A DNA stretch of 64,000 nt from Methanosarcina baikalica (lineage in GTDB: Archaea > Halobacteriota > Methanosarcinia > Methanosarcinales > Methanosarcinaceae), in NCBI RefSeq assembly GCF_031461075.1, contig NZ_JAVKPK010000001.1:94031-158030 (forward strand), in the 5' to 3' direction. The notes under the pieces are model-generated. The model was not told where the DNA came from. It searched no databases and saw nothing but the letters and a program-made list of their open reading frames with translations. Each line of letters starts with the position of its first letter. The stretch's first letter is position 1. Of this stretch, positions 41,869 through 51,456 are shown piece by piece. A program made the translations under genes and the position numbers.

Positions 41869-42056
41869 ATTGCTTCAGAAATCCTTCCTTTCTATTTTGA
41901 AGATTTCAGCAATTGAAGTTGAATCCACGGGATTTTCGTTTTGAAACCTTTATAATAAATATAAATAGTCAAAAAACCAAAAGATATTTATTCAGGCAGT
42001 TATGTTTTTTAGGTGATCCTAATTATCTGATCTAAAATCAGGCCTTTATTGGCGGG

Positions 42057-42731
42057 ATGGTGTTGATGCATACAGAGCGATTTGAAGAATATCTTGAAAC
42101 TATTCTTTACCTTATTAGAAAGAACCAGGGCCCTGCAAAGACAAAACAGATATCCGAAGAGCTCAATGTATCTCCGCCGAGCGTGACGGAAATGATTAAA
42201 AAATTAAATTCTTCGGGCCTTGTAGAATACACACCTTATCAGGGAGTCGAATTGACCGAAAAGGGAACTGATCAGGCTGTCAGGATCAAAAGGAAACACC
42301 AGGTGCTTGAAACCTTCCTGGCTGATGTCCTTGACTTCGATAGGAAGGAAGCTCACAAAGAAGCCTGCGAACTTGAACACGCAGTATCTGATGCCGTACT
42401 TGAAAGGCTCTACGAATTTTTAGGAAGTCCCGAATATTGCCCCGACGGGAACCCTATCAATATCGATAAAAATAATATCAGGCGAGAGGAAAAATTCATT
42501 CCCCTTGATGAAATGGAAGAGGGAAGTTCAGGCAAAGTTACTCGGGTAACCCTTCCCAGGGAGACAAAAGAACGCCTGACATCCCTCGGTATCCTTACGG
42601 GCGAAGATATTGAAGTCAAGCGCAAGCAAAAACAGGGCTGCATCTCGGTTATAGCAGTTGGGTCGGAAATTGCTCTCGGAAGAGACATTGCAAAGAAAAT
42701 CTTCATAACTCCGAAAACCAAAAGCCTGTAA
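42057..42731 (+). CDS. DtxR/MntR-family metal-dependent regulator with FeoA-like domain
   Basis: A 224-residue repressor. The N-terminal winged helix (about 5-70: EEYLETILYLI, then TKQISEELNVSPPSVTEMIKKLNSSGLVEYTPYQG) is followed by the metal-binding dimerisation region (HQVLETFLADVL, CELEHAVSDAVLERL) and a C-terminal FeoA/SH3-like domain (about 150-220: GSSGKVTRVTLP, SLGILTGEDIEV). It lies 48 bp before feoB, so it probably senses Fe(II) or Mn(II) and controls iron uptake, including its own operon. There is no separate feoA, so the C-terminal domain might also act on FeoB (speculative). Confidence 0.87.
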   Translation: MVLMHTERFEEYLETILYLIRKNQGPAKTKQISEELNVSPPSVTEMIKKLNSSGLVEYTPYQGVELTEKGTDQAVRIKRKHQVLETFLADVLDFDRKEAHKEACELEHAVSDAVLERLYEFLGSPEYCPDGNPINIDKNNIRREEKFIPLDEMEEGSSGKVTRVTLPRETKERLTSLGILTGEDIEVKRKQKQGCISVIAVGSEIALGRDIAKKIFITPKTKSL

Positions 42732-42779
42732 AGGGGCAGAGAAGGCATATAACTGGCAAAGAGCAAAATAACTGGGGAC

Positions 42780-44759
42780 GTGATAGGAATTTCCAGCTCA
42801 TGCTGTAACTCCGAAAGCGGAAATAAAAGCAAAACCCCATATGATATGACAATTGCCTTCATAGGCAATCCAAGCGTTGGAAAAAGCGTTTTCTTCAGCA
42901 GGCTTACAGGGGTAGGTGTCGAGGTCTCAAATTACCCTGGCACGACAGTTGCACTTAAAAGGGGAATTGTAAAGGCTCGGGGGAAGACTATTGAGGTAGT
43001 TGACCTGCCTGGAATTTATTCGCTTGGGATTACAAACGAAGATGAGAAAGTAACCAAAAGATACCTCATCGAGGACCAGCCGGATATCATTATCAATGTC
43101 CTTGATGCGAGCAGGCTTGAGAGAAATCTATACCTAACCCTTCAGCTTCTGGAACTCGATATCCCTATGGTTCTTGCGTTAAATCAGGTAGACATGGCTG
43201 CAAATCTTGGGGTCCTTATTGATGCGGATGGGCTCTCCGAAATGCTTGGCCTGCCCGTAGTGCCAACAGTTGCGACCTGGGGGGTGGGGCTTGATGAAGT
43301 AATGCTTGTGGCCCTCGCAGAACAGGGAAAAGTGCAGAAACATCACAGAGTAAGGTACAGCCACTGGATCCGGCAGGCTCTTTCCAACCTGGACTATTCT
43401 TTTCCTGATTCATCTCTAAGCGCAAAGACTGCAGCTCTCCTGAACGATGTCGAGTTTGTGGAACTCTGCTGTATGCCACCTGAGGCTAATGCCCTACTCT
43501 CTTCTGCCAGGCGGTTAAGGCAAAACCTGGAAATGGAACATGGAATATCGGTACCCGATACAGTTGCAAGAGATCTCTATGGAGAAGCCGGATACATAGT
43601 GGACAGCGTGATCTCAAGGTTCGAGCCCAAAAAAAGCTTAAGGGAAAGAATAGATGCAATCCTCACCTCTCCTAATTTCGGGATTCTGGTGCTCATATCC
43701 GCCCTGCTCCTTACTTTCCTTCTTGTCTTCCGGGTAGGAGGTTTCCTTGAGACCTGGATTGTGAACGAAGTCTTCGAGCCCTATGTGATCCTGCCTGTCG
43801 AGACCGCGATTTCAGGCATGCCGCTTATAGTGAGGAACTTGATCCTGTATTCTCTTCGGGGAGTGGAGGCAGGATTTGCAATTGCAATTCCTTATATTGC
43901 AGTCTTTTACGCCATTCTTTCCATATTCGAGGATTCGGGATATCTCACCAGGGCGGCTTTTCTGCTGGACAATCTCACTCATAAGCTCGGGCTTCACGGA
44001 AGAGCTGTGATCCCGCTGGTTCTTGGCTTTGGCTGCAATGTCCCTGCAATTATGGCAGTACACGCCCTTGGCACGCGGCGGGAAAAGAGGATAGCTTCCC
44101 TTCTTATAGCTCTCATTCCCTGCTCTGCGAGGACAGTTATAATCCTGGGGCTTGTGGGAACTTTCGTAGGCTTCTGGCCTGCGGTTTCGATTTATGTTCT
44201 GGAAGTAATAATTATTACCGGAATGGGCTGGATTCTCGGAAAGACTCTACCCGGCCAGAGAAGTGGCTTCATTATGGAAATGACCCCTCTCAGAAAACCG
44301 GAGCTTAAATCTACCCTCAGGAAAACCTGGATGAAAAGTCGGGAGTTTTTTTATATTGCTTTTCCGCTTCTGCTTGTTGGAAGCGCGTTTCTAGGAGTTG
44401 CCGACGCCCTGGGCCTTCTCTCGATCTTCCAGGACTTTGTAGAGCCTGTATCTGTAGGCCTGCTGGGTCTTCCGGCATTCGCTGCAACCGCACTGGTGTT
44501 CGGAATTCTTCGAAAGGAAATGGCGCTTCAGATCCTTGCCGTATTAGCAGGCACAGCCAACTTTGCAGCTGTAATGACACCTGTTCAGATGTACCAGTTT
44601 GCTGTAATCACGACTATTTATATGCCGTGTATGGCAACGATTGCGGTACTTAAACACGAGTTAGGAGCAAAAGATACGGCTGCGATAGTTCTTTTCACTA
44701 TATTTCTGGCGCTCGGGGTGGGCGTTTTGATCCGGGTTTTAGGGCCTTCTTTTCTTTGA
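42780..44759 (+). CDS. feoB: Ferrous iron transport protein B
   Basis: A 659-residue Fe(II) transporter. The cytoplasmic G domain starts with GNPSVGKS (29-36), then NYPGTTV, DLPGIYSLG and NQVD. The membrane part (about 300-659) has the two Gate motifs, including LGFGCNVPAIMA and FGILRKEMALQ. Start GTG 42780 just after GGGG; an alternative ATG (42846) would start at the G domain, but the N-terminal Cys-Cys pair (SSSCCNSES) is common in FeoB proteins, so I keep the GTG. Operon with the DtxR-type regulator. After the stop, about 160 bp hold only a TATA-like TTTATATATTAATAA (44832-44846). Confidence 0.93.
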   Translation: MIGISSSCCNSESGNKSKTPYDMTIAFIGNPSVGKSVFFSRLTGVGVEVSNYPGTTVALKRGIVKARGKTIEVVDLPGIYSLGITNEDEKVTKRYLIEDQPDIIINVLDASRLERNLYLTLQLLELDIPMVLALNQVDMAANLGVLIDADGLSEMLGLPVVPTVATWGVGLDEVMLVALAEQGKVQKHHRVRYSHWIRQALSNLDYSFPDSSLSAKTAALLNDVEFVELCCMPPEANALLSSARRLRQNLEMEHGISVPDTVARDLYGEAGYIVDSVISRFEPKKSLRERIDAILTSPNFGILVLISALLLTFLLVFRVGGFLETWIVNEVFEPYVILPVETAISGMPLIVRNLILYSLRGVEAGFAIAIPYIAVFYAILSIFEDSGYLTRAAFLLDNLTHKLGLHGRAVIPLVLGFGCNVPAIMAVHALGTRREKRIASLLIALIPCSARTVIILGLVGTFVGFWPAVSIYVLEVIIITGMGWILGKTLPGQRSGFIMEMTPLRKPELKSTLRKTWMKSREFFYIAFPLLLVGSAFLGVADALGLLSIFQDFVEPVSVGLLGLPAFAATALVFGILRKEMALQILAVLAGTANFAAVMTPVQMYQFAVITTIYMPCMATIAVLKHELGAKDTAAIVLFTIFLALGVGVLIRVLGPSFL

Positions 44760-44921
44760 CTTCTTCGTTCCTTTTTTATCGAGCTTTAAGGCCATTTTGT
44801 GGAAAGTAAGCTCCCGTCTCTCTGGCATAATGTTTATATATTAATAAGCTTGTTTATTTCTTTTCAAAATGCTTTGCGTTTGCCGCAAATTATTAATACT
44901 TGATACATCGTGTTATTCCCG

Positions 44922-45161
44922 ATGACCCGAATCACCAATCACTTACACAAAAACGTGTTGAGTGTTATTATGGATATTCTCGAAATGGATCATTTCCACG
45001 AGCCTGAACTTGATGAGGTTCAATTTTTCCTTGAAAGCACCGGAACTCACGGCTCCATTGTTAATGAAAACGCTGTGGAGATGGAATGTACATCCTCCAA
45101 AATTCAATCGAGAGAGAGCGTACTGGTCGATTTCGATGATTCCCTCACATCCATCAACTAA
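44922..45161 (+). CDS. Hypothetical small acidic protein
   Basis: A 79-residue frame from ATG 44922. A leaderless GTG at 44910 or an internal ATG at 44970 (MDILEMDHFHEPELDEV) are alternative starts. The protein is acidic, with no membrane segment and no recognised family. A TATA-like box about 80 bp upstream supports a transcript. No good ribosome site precedes ATG 44922. It is reported as possible only. Confidence 0.35.
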   Translation: MTRITNHLHKNVLSVIMDILEMDHFHEPELDEVQFFLESTGTHGSIVNENAVEMECTSSKIQSRESVLVDFDDSLTSIN

Positions 45162-45790
45162 CACATCAAGAAAATTTTTATCATTTGACTGAAATCCAAC
45201 CCTTTAACTCGTTCTATTTTAGAGCTAAATTTGGGTTTCATTCTCCTATTTTGCAGTATTATGGACCTTTTTTCTCGGAATTTGATCTCATATTTGCGGA
45301 ATATCTTTACCCATCTGTTTCGGAAACGAGATGTTCCATGTGCTCTCTGATTTATTATTTATTCCTCAAATCGTTAATTTTTTACAGAAGATAAATGTAA
45401 AAAACAGTCATTTTTTCCAGGAGATTCCAAATTTCAAACGTATGTTTTTAACCATTCAGCAGATTCACATCTTTAGTTTTTGGAGATTTTTCAAAACTTT
45501 TCTTTTGTATCTTTTTTCCTGTTCTCTCAGCTGATTTCTATAAAATATTTTCAGAAAGGTTAATAAAGCGATTCTTATTATTATTACTATTTAATTAAAA
45601 GTTATATCAGGCTGGAAAATACTATCGATTACCATATATATATAAAGCAAGATTACATGTACTTTATACAGATTATTTGAATTTTCATAAGCTAATCAAT
45701 TTATTTATAATTGTGGTGATCTGACTTACCGGTAAAAAGTTGCAGACAATCAGGAAACCGGAACCCGAATTTCTTATAAGAGGTATTTTA
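45162..45790. promoter_or_regulatory. Long AT-rich spacer with promoter for the smc-region operon
   Basis: 629 bp with no convincing gene. CCATATATATATAAAG (about 45633-45648) is a strong TATA box, giving a leader of about 120 nt before ATG 45791. Short open frames in the first half have no ribosome sites and no recognisable products. Confidence 0.5.
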
Positions 45791-46753
45791 ATGAGAACTG
45801 GACAGAGGGACGTGCACAATACACCGCTTAAAAGGCGACTGTCAATAAATTATGAGGAGCTCGAGACTCTCAAGAAATCGATTAAGGTTTCGGTTCTCAA
45901 CGAACTGCGGGCCGAGATGGAAAACGTTTCAGATCAAGACTCCATTAAGGACCTAGTTCTTTCCGAAATCAGAACCGAACTGATGGGAATCCCTAACCCT
46001 GTCCTACTCAAGGCTTCAATCCTCGATGAATTGAGAATGGAATTGAAAGCATCCAGAGAAAATGATTCGGGAGTGGCTGACCGGAAGCTGAGGGAACTTG
46101 CAGGCATTCAGGATGGTCTTGTCCGCGAATTGCTTGACCAGAAAATGCTTATAAGGAAACTGGGAACTGATATAGGAAATCTTACTAAACTGCTGGAAGA
46201 TGCGAAAAATACTGTTCCTGCTACCTCTCCTTCTGTTACTTTTACCCTTCCTGAAGACCCTCTGGATCTTCCTTCCCTTTCCAGAAAGCCGAAACAAAAC
46301 CCTGAACTCCGAAAAGAAAACTCTGCAGCACGCAGACTGACTGAATTCAGGGAAGAGCCTGCCCCTCTACCAGACACAAGTGCAAAAGTCCAGCTGAAGC
46401 TCAGAGAAGTCGAGCCAGCTGAACTTGATAAAGAAGAAGTTGAGACAAAGTGTGAGTACATTATTGCAGAGAGCGGGGATAAAAGACGGCTTAAAGGCAA
46501 TGTGAGGCAGCAGCCGTCAGCCAGAACCGAACCTGCCAGGCAGCCGCCCCCAAGACAGTCACCCTCTGTGAGGCCGTCTGCCCCTGTCAGAACAGACCCT
46601 TCGAGAGCTCGGCCTGCGGATGATTATAAATGTGAATATATAATCGCTGAAAAGACCTCTAAAAAGCATTTCATAGAAGAATCCGTGGACCTGCGGGAAA
46701 GTGAAGATGCAGAAATCATCACGTGCAGCCGGAAAAACTCCCGGGCATACTGA
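45791..46753 (+). CDS. Uncharacterised repeat-containing protein preceding smc
   Basis: A 320-residue soluble protein of no family I recognise. Three helical repeats of the type SIKxxVLxELRxEL occur at about 30-44, 52-65 and 72-86, followed by a predicted coiled-coil helix (about 97-138), a Ser/Pro-rich linker, then two copies of CEYIIAE (221-227 and 281-287), each preceded by Lys and followed by a basic stretch and separated by a Pro/Arg-rich linker (QPPPRQSPSVRPSAPVR). ATG 45791 follows AAGAGGT; the frame is open to a TTG at 45740. It lies 50 bp before smc, upstream of scpA and scpB. An SMC-complex accessory role is inferred from position only. Confidence 0.75.
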   Translation: MRTGQRDVHNTPLKRRLSINYEELETLKKSIKVSVLNELRAEMENVSDQDSIKDLVLSEIRTELMGIPNPVLLKASILDELRMELKASRENDSGVADRKLRELAGIQDGLVRELLDQKMLIRKLGTDIGNLTKLLEDAKNTVPATSPSVTFTLPEDPLDLPSLSRKPKQNPELRKENSAARRLTEFREEPAPLPDTSAKVQLKLREVEPAELDKEEVETKCEYIIAESGDKRRLKGNVRQQPSARTEPARQPPPRQSPSVRPSAPVRTDPSRARPADDYKCEYIIAEKTSKKHFIEESVDLRESEDAEIITCSRKNSRAY

Positions 46754-46803
46754 GGCTTAAAAACAGAAACTTCCTCAAAAATGCGAAATTACAGAGGCAT
46801 CCT

Positions 46804-49800
46804 GTGTATATAAAAGAAATAGAATTCGTTAATTTCAAATCCTTCGGAAAAAAAGTAAAGGTTTCCTTTTACAACGACTTTACCACTATTTCCGGCCCAA
46901 ATGGGAGTGGAAAGTCAAACATTATAGACGGGATTCTCTTTGCACTCGGGCTTACAAGTTCCAGGACTCTTCGGGCTGAGAAACTTACTGACCTGATTTA
47001 CAACGGCGACGAGGCAAAAAAGCCTGATTTTGCCCAGGTTACGATCCGTTTTGACAATTCCGACCGCAAGTTGCCTATAGATCTTGATGAGGTCGAGATC
47101 TCAAGAAAAATCCGCCGAACAAAAAGCGGGTACTATAGCTATTTTTATTTCAACGGAAAAGCTGTAAACCTTGGAGAAATACATTTTCAGCTTGCAAAAG
47201 CCGGGGTGACGCCTGAAGGTTATAATGTGGTCATGCAGGGAGACGTTACCCAGATTATCTCCATGACCTCTGTAGAACGACGAAAGATTATCGACGAAAT
47301 CGCAGGGGTCGCAGAATTTGACGAGCGCAAGCAAAAGGCACTTGGAGAACTTGAAATCGTCAGGCAACAGATCGAACGTGTGGATATTATTCTTGAGGAA
47401 GTAAAAATCCAGCTAGGAAAACTGGCCGGGGAACGCGACCAGGCCTTAAAATACCAGGCACTTAAGGCTGAAAAAGCCAAATTTGAAGGTTATGTCCTGC
47501 TTTCTAAACTCAAGGACGCAAGGACCGAACTGCAAAATGTGGATAAGGAGCTTGCCGGAAAGGAAGAACACCTTGAGAAAGTTCAGGCTCTGCTAACCGA
47601 GAGAGTGCAGGAACTCCAGGCTCTTGAAGATTCTCTGGAAAAGCTTTCCCTTGAAATCCGTAAAAAAGGAGAGGATGAACAGCTTCAGGTCAAGAGGGAG
47701 ATAGAAGAGACCCGGGGAGAAATTTCGCGCTGTGTGGATAGCATCGAGCTTTCGGAATCCGAACTTGAGGAAGCTGATTCGCGGCGCAGGAAAGCGTTTA
47801 TAGAGATAGATTCTACCAAGGGCAAAGTCCGGGAACTTGAAGAGAAGATCGAAGCCGAAAACCTGAGAAAGGACAGCATTTCGTCAGAGCTTTCCGAGCG
47901 CAAAACAGAGCGCATGTTGCTCCAGAGCAGGATTGCAGCTGTAGACGCAAAGTTTGCCACGACAAGGGATGAACTCATAGCTGCCAGGAAGAAACTTGAG
48001 GAGATCAAGAACGAAAAGAACGAGCTCATCCGGGCCGAGGACCGGCTTCTCGATACTCTCAGGAGAAAATCCTCCGAACTGCGGGAGATAGAAAACCAAA
48101 TAGGGGATGCGAAAGCAGCGGTTGCAACTTCTGACAGTGACACGCTTTCTGTGAGGTATGAGATTGAAAAGCTCTCCGAAAACCTGGAGTCCCTTATTCG
48201 AGACCATGACGATATCGAAAGCAGCCACTTCAGGATCAAGGAGGATATAAGGAAACTTGAAAGCAAGCTTCATGGTCTCCAGCAGGAATATGCAATCACC
48301 GAAGCGAGAGTACGGGCTTCTGAACAGGGAGGAAGCTATTCAAGAGCCGTGGAGATGGTAATCGGGGCTTCGCGGCAGGAAGACCTCTTCGGAATTTACG
48401 GCACCATTGCCCAGCTGGGAAAAGTAGACAGACAATATTCAACAGCTCTGGAGATTGCCGCAGGAAACCGAATGCAGGCAATTGTTGTAGATACCGATGC
48501 CGATGCTGCCGAAGCAATTGAGTACCTGAAGCATAGAAAAGGAGGGAGAGCTACTTTCCTTCCCCTCAACAAAATGAAAGAATCCAGGCGGCTTGAAAAT
48601 CTAAGTTACGAAAACGGAGTAATAGGGTACGCAATTGACCTTATAGAATTTGATTCAGGTTTTGAACCTGCTTTCTGGTATGTCTTTCAGGATACCCTTG
48701 TCATGGAAGACCTTGCAAGTGCACGCCGCCTTATGGGAAAGGCAAGAATGGTCACCCTTGAAGGCGAACTCCTTGAGAAGAGCGGGGCAATGGTAGGAGG
48801 GTCCATCTCTTCTAAGTCGGGAATTTCTTTTGCAGCTGCAGAAAAGGACAAACTTCTTGAACTTGCAGACGAGATCAAATCCCTGGATGCAAGCAGGAAT
48901 GCAGCCATAGGCAAACAGGACAGCATTGAAAGTCACCTTTTCGAGTTGAACCGGAAAATCCGGGACTGTGAGGCTACGATTTCGCGAAAGGAACTCCAGC
49001 TTGAGGAAATTGCAGGCAGAGAAGCCAAACTTGCAGAACTTATCGAAGCCAAACTTGTAGACCTCAAAGCAATCGAGGAGTCCAGAACCGAACTCAGGGC
49101 TGAAATGGACAGGGTAATTGCGGAAAAGACCGATAAAGAAGAGGCTGCATCTGAACTTGAAGTGCAGATTTCCGGACTTGAAGAAAAACTTGCTGACTCC
49201 CCTCTGCCTGAGATAAATAAAAAGATCGAATTCGTTGGCGAGGAACTCCGGCGGCTCGAAGGTCGAATCCGGGATACTGAAGCCAGTCTGAATGCTCTTC
49301 AGCTTGAAAAAGAGTATGCAGAACAGAAAATTGCAGAAGCAAAGGAACTAATCAGAGACCTTGATGGAAAGAAAGCTTCCAGGCTGGAAAAAGTAAACTT
49401 CCTAAAAACAAAAATCCGGGAACTTGAGGAAAAGCTCGAAGAAAAAAAGACCAGGGAGCTTGAACTTTCCGATGAACTTCGAGGGCTGCAGAAAGAGAGA
49501 GAGAGTGTCCAGGCTGAACACAGTGCTGTAAAGCGCAGGGTAAATATTGCCGTAACTACGCTTGAAAAGGCAAAACAACAGGTGCTTACGCTTATAGCTA
49601 CGAGAAACGCCCTTCTTGACCAGGAAAAGCAGTTCATGGAAGAAGTCGTGAGAAGAGGTATAGAGGAGACCGATGAGGTCCCGAACTACGAAACCGTTTA
49701 CATGAGGATTCAGGCAATCGAAGAGGCCCTCAGACGGCTTGAGCCCGTAAATATGAGGGCAATTGACGAGTACAATGAGGTAGAACTCAGGCTTTCGGAT

Positions 49801-50331
49801 CTGCAAGGAAAACGGGATACTCTTTTTTCCGAAAGAGAGCAGCTCCTTGAGCGTATCGACCAGTATGAACAGCTAAAGCGGGATGCCTTTATGGAAGCCT
49901 ATACGAGCATTAATGCCAATTTCAGCGACATTTTCCATGAGCTTTCCGACGGTATGGGTGAACTCTTGCTTGAAGATCCTGACGATCCTTTTGCAGGAGG
50001 GATGACCCTCCGGGCTCAGCCCAAAGAAAAAACTCTCCAGCGAATAGAAGCCATGTCCGGAGGAGAAAAAAGCCTTACAGCCCTTGCTTTCATCTTTGCG
50101 ATCCAGCAGTACCGCCCTGCTCCGTTCTATGCTTTTGATGAGATTGATATGTTCCTTGATGGACAGAACGTGGAAAGGGTTTCAAGACGCGTTAAAAACT
50201 CAGGGTCAAAAGTCCAGTTCATTGTTGTTTCCCTGAGAAAACCCATGATCCAGGCCGCAAGCAGGACAATAGGAGTTACAATGCAGGAAAATAATATCAC
50301 GAGTATTACCGGAGTGAAGCTTAATGGCTGA
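46804..50331 (+). CDS. smc: Chromosome segregation protein SMC
   Basis: 1175 residues with the classic SMC layout. The N-terminal head has Walker A GPNGSGKSNIIDG; then come the first coiled coil, the hinge (about 500-650, with GYAIDLIEFDSGFEPAFWYVF and GGSISSKSG), the second coiled coil, and the C-terminal head with signature MSGGEKSLTALAFIFAIQ and Walker B APFYAFDEIDMFLD. It condenses and organises DNA with ScpA/ScpB. I start at GTG 46804 (V-Y-I-K-E-I-E-F-V-N-F-K-S-F-G), preceded by AGAGG; the frame is open 27 codons further upstream but only within the previous gene, and SMC proteins begin right at this motif. It overlaps scpA by 8 bp. Confidence 0.95.
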   Translation: MYIKEIEFVNFKSFGKKVKVSFYNDFTTISGPNGSGKSNIIDGILFALGLTSSRTLRAEKLTDLIYNGDEAKKPDFAQVTIRFDNSDRKLPIDLDEVEISRKIRRTKSGYYSYFYFNGKAVNLGEIHFQLAKAGVTPEGYNVVMQGDVTQIISMTSVERRKIIDEIAGVAEFDERKQKALGELEIVRQQIERVDIILEEVKIQLGKLAGERDQALKYQALKAEKAKFEGYVLLSKLKDARTELQNVDKELAGKEEHLEKVQALLTERVQELQALEDSLEKLSLEIRKKGEDEQLQVKREIEETRGEISRCVDSIELSESELEEADSRRRKAFIEIDSTKGKVRELEEKIEAENLRKDSISSELSERKTERMLLQSRIAAVDAKFATTRDELIAARKKLEEIKNEKNELIRAEDRLLDTLRRKSSELREIENQIGDAKAAVATSDSDTLSVRYEIEKLSENLESLIRDHDDIESSHFRIKEDIRKLESKLHGLQQEYAITEARVRASEQGGSYSRAVEMVIGASRQEDLFGIYGTIAQLGKVDRQYSTALEIAAGNRMQAIVVDTDADAAEAIEYLKHRKGGRATFLPLNKMKESRRLENLSYENGVIGYAIDLIEFDSGFEPAFWYVFQDTLVMEDLASARRLMGKARMVTLEGELLEKSGAMVGGSISSKSGISFAAAEKDKLLELADEIKSLDASRNAAIGKQDSIESHLFELNRKIRDCEATISRKELQLEEIAGREAKLAELIEAKLVDLKAIEESRTELRAEMDRVIAEKTDKEEAASELEVQISGLEEKLADSPLPEINKKIEFVGEELRRLEGRIRDTEASLNALQLEKEYAEQKIAEAKELIRDLDGKKASRLEKVNFLKTKIRELEEKLEEKKTRELELSDELRGLQKERESVQAEHSAVKRRVNIAVTTLEKAKQQVLTLIATRNALLDQEKQFMEEVVRRGIEETDEVPNYETVYMRIQAIEEALRRLEPVNMRAIDEYNEVELRLSDLQGKRDTLFSEREQLLERIDQYEQLKRDAFMEAYTSINANFSDIFHELSDGMGELLLEDPDDPFAGGMTLRAQPKEKTLQRIEAMSGGEKSLTALAFIFAIQQYRPAPFYAFDEIDMFLDGQNVERVSRRVKNSGSKVQFIVVSLRKPMIQAASRTIGVTMQENNITSITGVKLNG

Positions 50332-51343
50332 GCTTATGGATAATGCGGGAGCAGCACTGGAAGTCCCCCGACTTAAGGCTCTTACTGTTCTTGAATCCGG
50401 GGAAAACAACTCTCTTTTTGCGGACCCGGAAACGTACGGACTTACAAATACTCTTTCATGTCTTGGAATTGATTGGAAGCTGCTTGATATTTCGGATTTT
50501 GAGACCTATGAACCCCTGGGCATACTTGTTGAGCTTGCTCGGGATGGGAAGATCGACCCCTGGGATATAGATATCGTACAGCTGACTGACGGTTTTCTGG
50601 GAAGGGTGGAAAAGCTCCAAAAAATGGATCTCAGAATTTCCTCAAGAACACTTCTTTATTCTGCGATTCTTCTTCGCATGAAATCCTCGGGAATCCTCGA
50701 GATAGAGAAGGAAGAAGTCGATGAGTTTGATTCTGCTTTTCTTGACGATCAGGATCTTCCTGAGCCTGGGGAGTTTCCTATTCCGAAACTTCCTGTCCGC
50801 CGCATTTCCACCAGACCGGTCACACTCAACGAACTGATTCTTGAACTAAAGAAAGCAGAAAAAAGCCTCTCCAGAAGAAATGAAAAGAAAGCCCTCCTAA
50901 TTGCAGAAAAACCTCCTTCTCGTCTTCAACTTACTACAGGAGATGTCCTGGGTCTTGCGCATGAAGAAACCATAAGCTCGCGGCTGGCACTTATCTGGGC
51001 CAGGCTTGCGGAACTATTTATAGCGCAGCCTGTAGTAGTTTTTTCCAGTTTTCTGGAAACAAGTGAAGATAGAGTCATGGATTATCTCTCTCTTCTCTTT
51101 CTTGCTTCAAACAGGAAGATTTGGCTTTTCCAGAATGAACTTTTCGAGGAACTATATATATATCCGGGAGAGGAATCCGGAGTTTCCACTGAGGGCAACC
51201 CGTCTCATTTCCATGAAATAAAGTTAGAATCAAAAGCCGAAATGTCGGGGCCTCAAATTAAAAGCTCCTCGGAAACAGATTTTACAGGTGAGATGCCTTT
51301 GCATGATAACCCTGGCAAAGAACCTCCGAAAACCGCACTTTGA
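50324..51343 (+). CDS. scpA: Segregation and condensation protein A
   Basis: A 339-residue ScpA kleisin that bridges the SMC heads. Recognisable: EPLGILVELARDGKIDPWDIDIVQLTDGFLGRVEKLQKMDLRISSRTLLYSAILLRMKS (about 65-125). The C-terminal winged helix is around 240-290 (VVVFSSFLETSEDRVMDYLSLLFLASNRKIWLFQ). There is an unusual N-terminal extension of about 60 residues and a ~50-residue acidic/Ser-rich tail compared with bacterial ScpA (~250). The ATG overlaps the smc stop by 8 bp, indicating coupling. Confidence 0.88.
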   Translation: MAELMDNAGAALEVPRLKALTVLESGENNSLFADPETYGLTNTLSCLGIDWKLLDISDFETYEPLGILVELARDGKIDPWDIDIVQLTDGFLGRVEKLQKMDLRISSRTLLYSAILLRMKSSGILEIEKEEVDEFDSAFLDDQDLPEPGEFPIPKLPVRRISTRPVTLNELILELKKAEKSLSRRNEKKALLIAEKPPSRLQLTTGDVLGLAHEETISSRLALIWARLAELFIAQPVVVFSSFLETSEDRVMDYLSLLFLASNRKIWLFQNELFEELYIYPGEESGVSTEGNPSHFHEIKLESKAEMSGPQIKSSSETDFTGEMPLHDNPGKEPPKTAL

Positions 51344-51456
51344 GATATTGACCCTAATCGAAGCCTGCAAAAGCAAGTTAGTTTGATTAAAATCCGCCTG
51401 ATTAAAAGTTAACCTGATTGAAGAACAATTTTATTCTTTTTCTGGAAGTGAAATTT

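Noticed and set aside
42780..42846. Alternative FeoB start at ATG 42846
   Set aside because: It would start almost at the G1 motif and discard the N-terminal Cys-Cys segment common in FeoB; the GTG has a purine-rich site just upstream, so I kept it, with some doubt.
47685..48266. Long minus-strand frames inside smc, such as this one of 193 codons
   Set aside because: They are antisense shadows of the coiled-coil codons, giving Ser/Leu-rich low-complexity products with no start signals.
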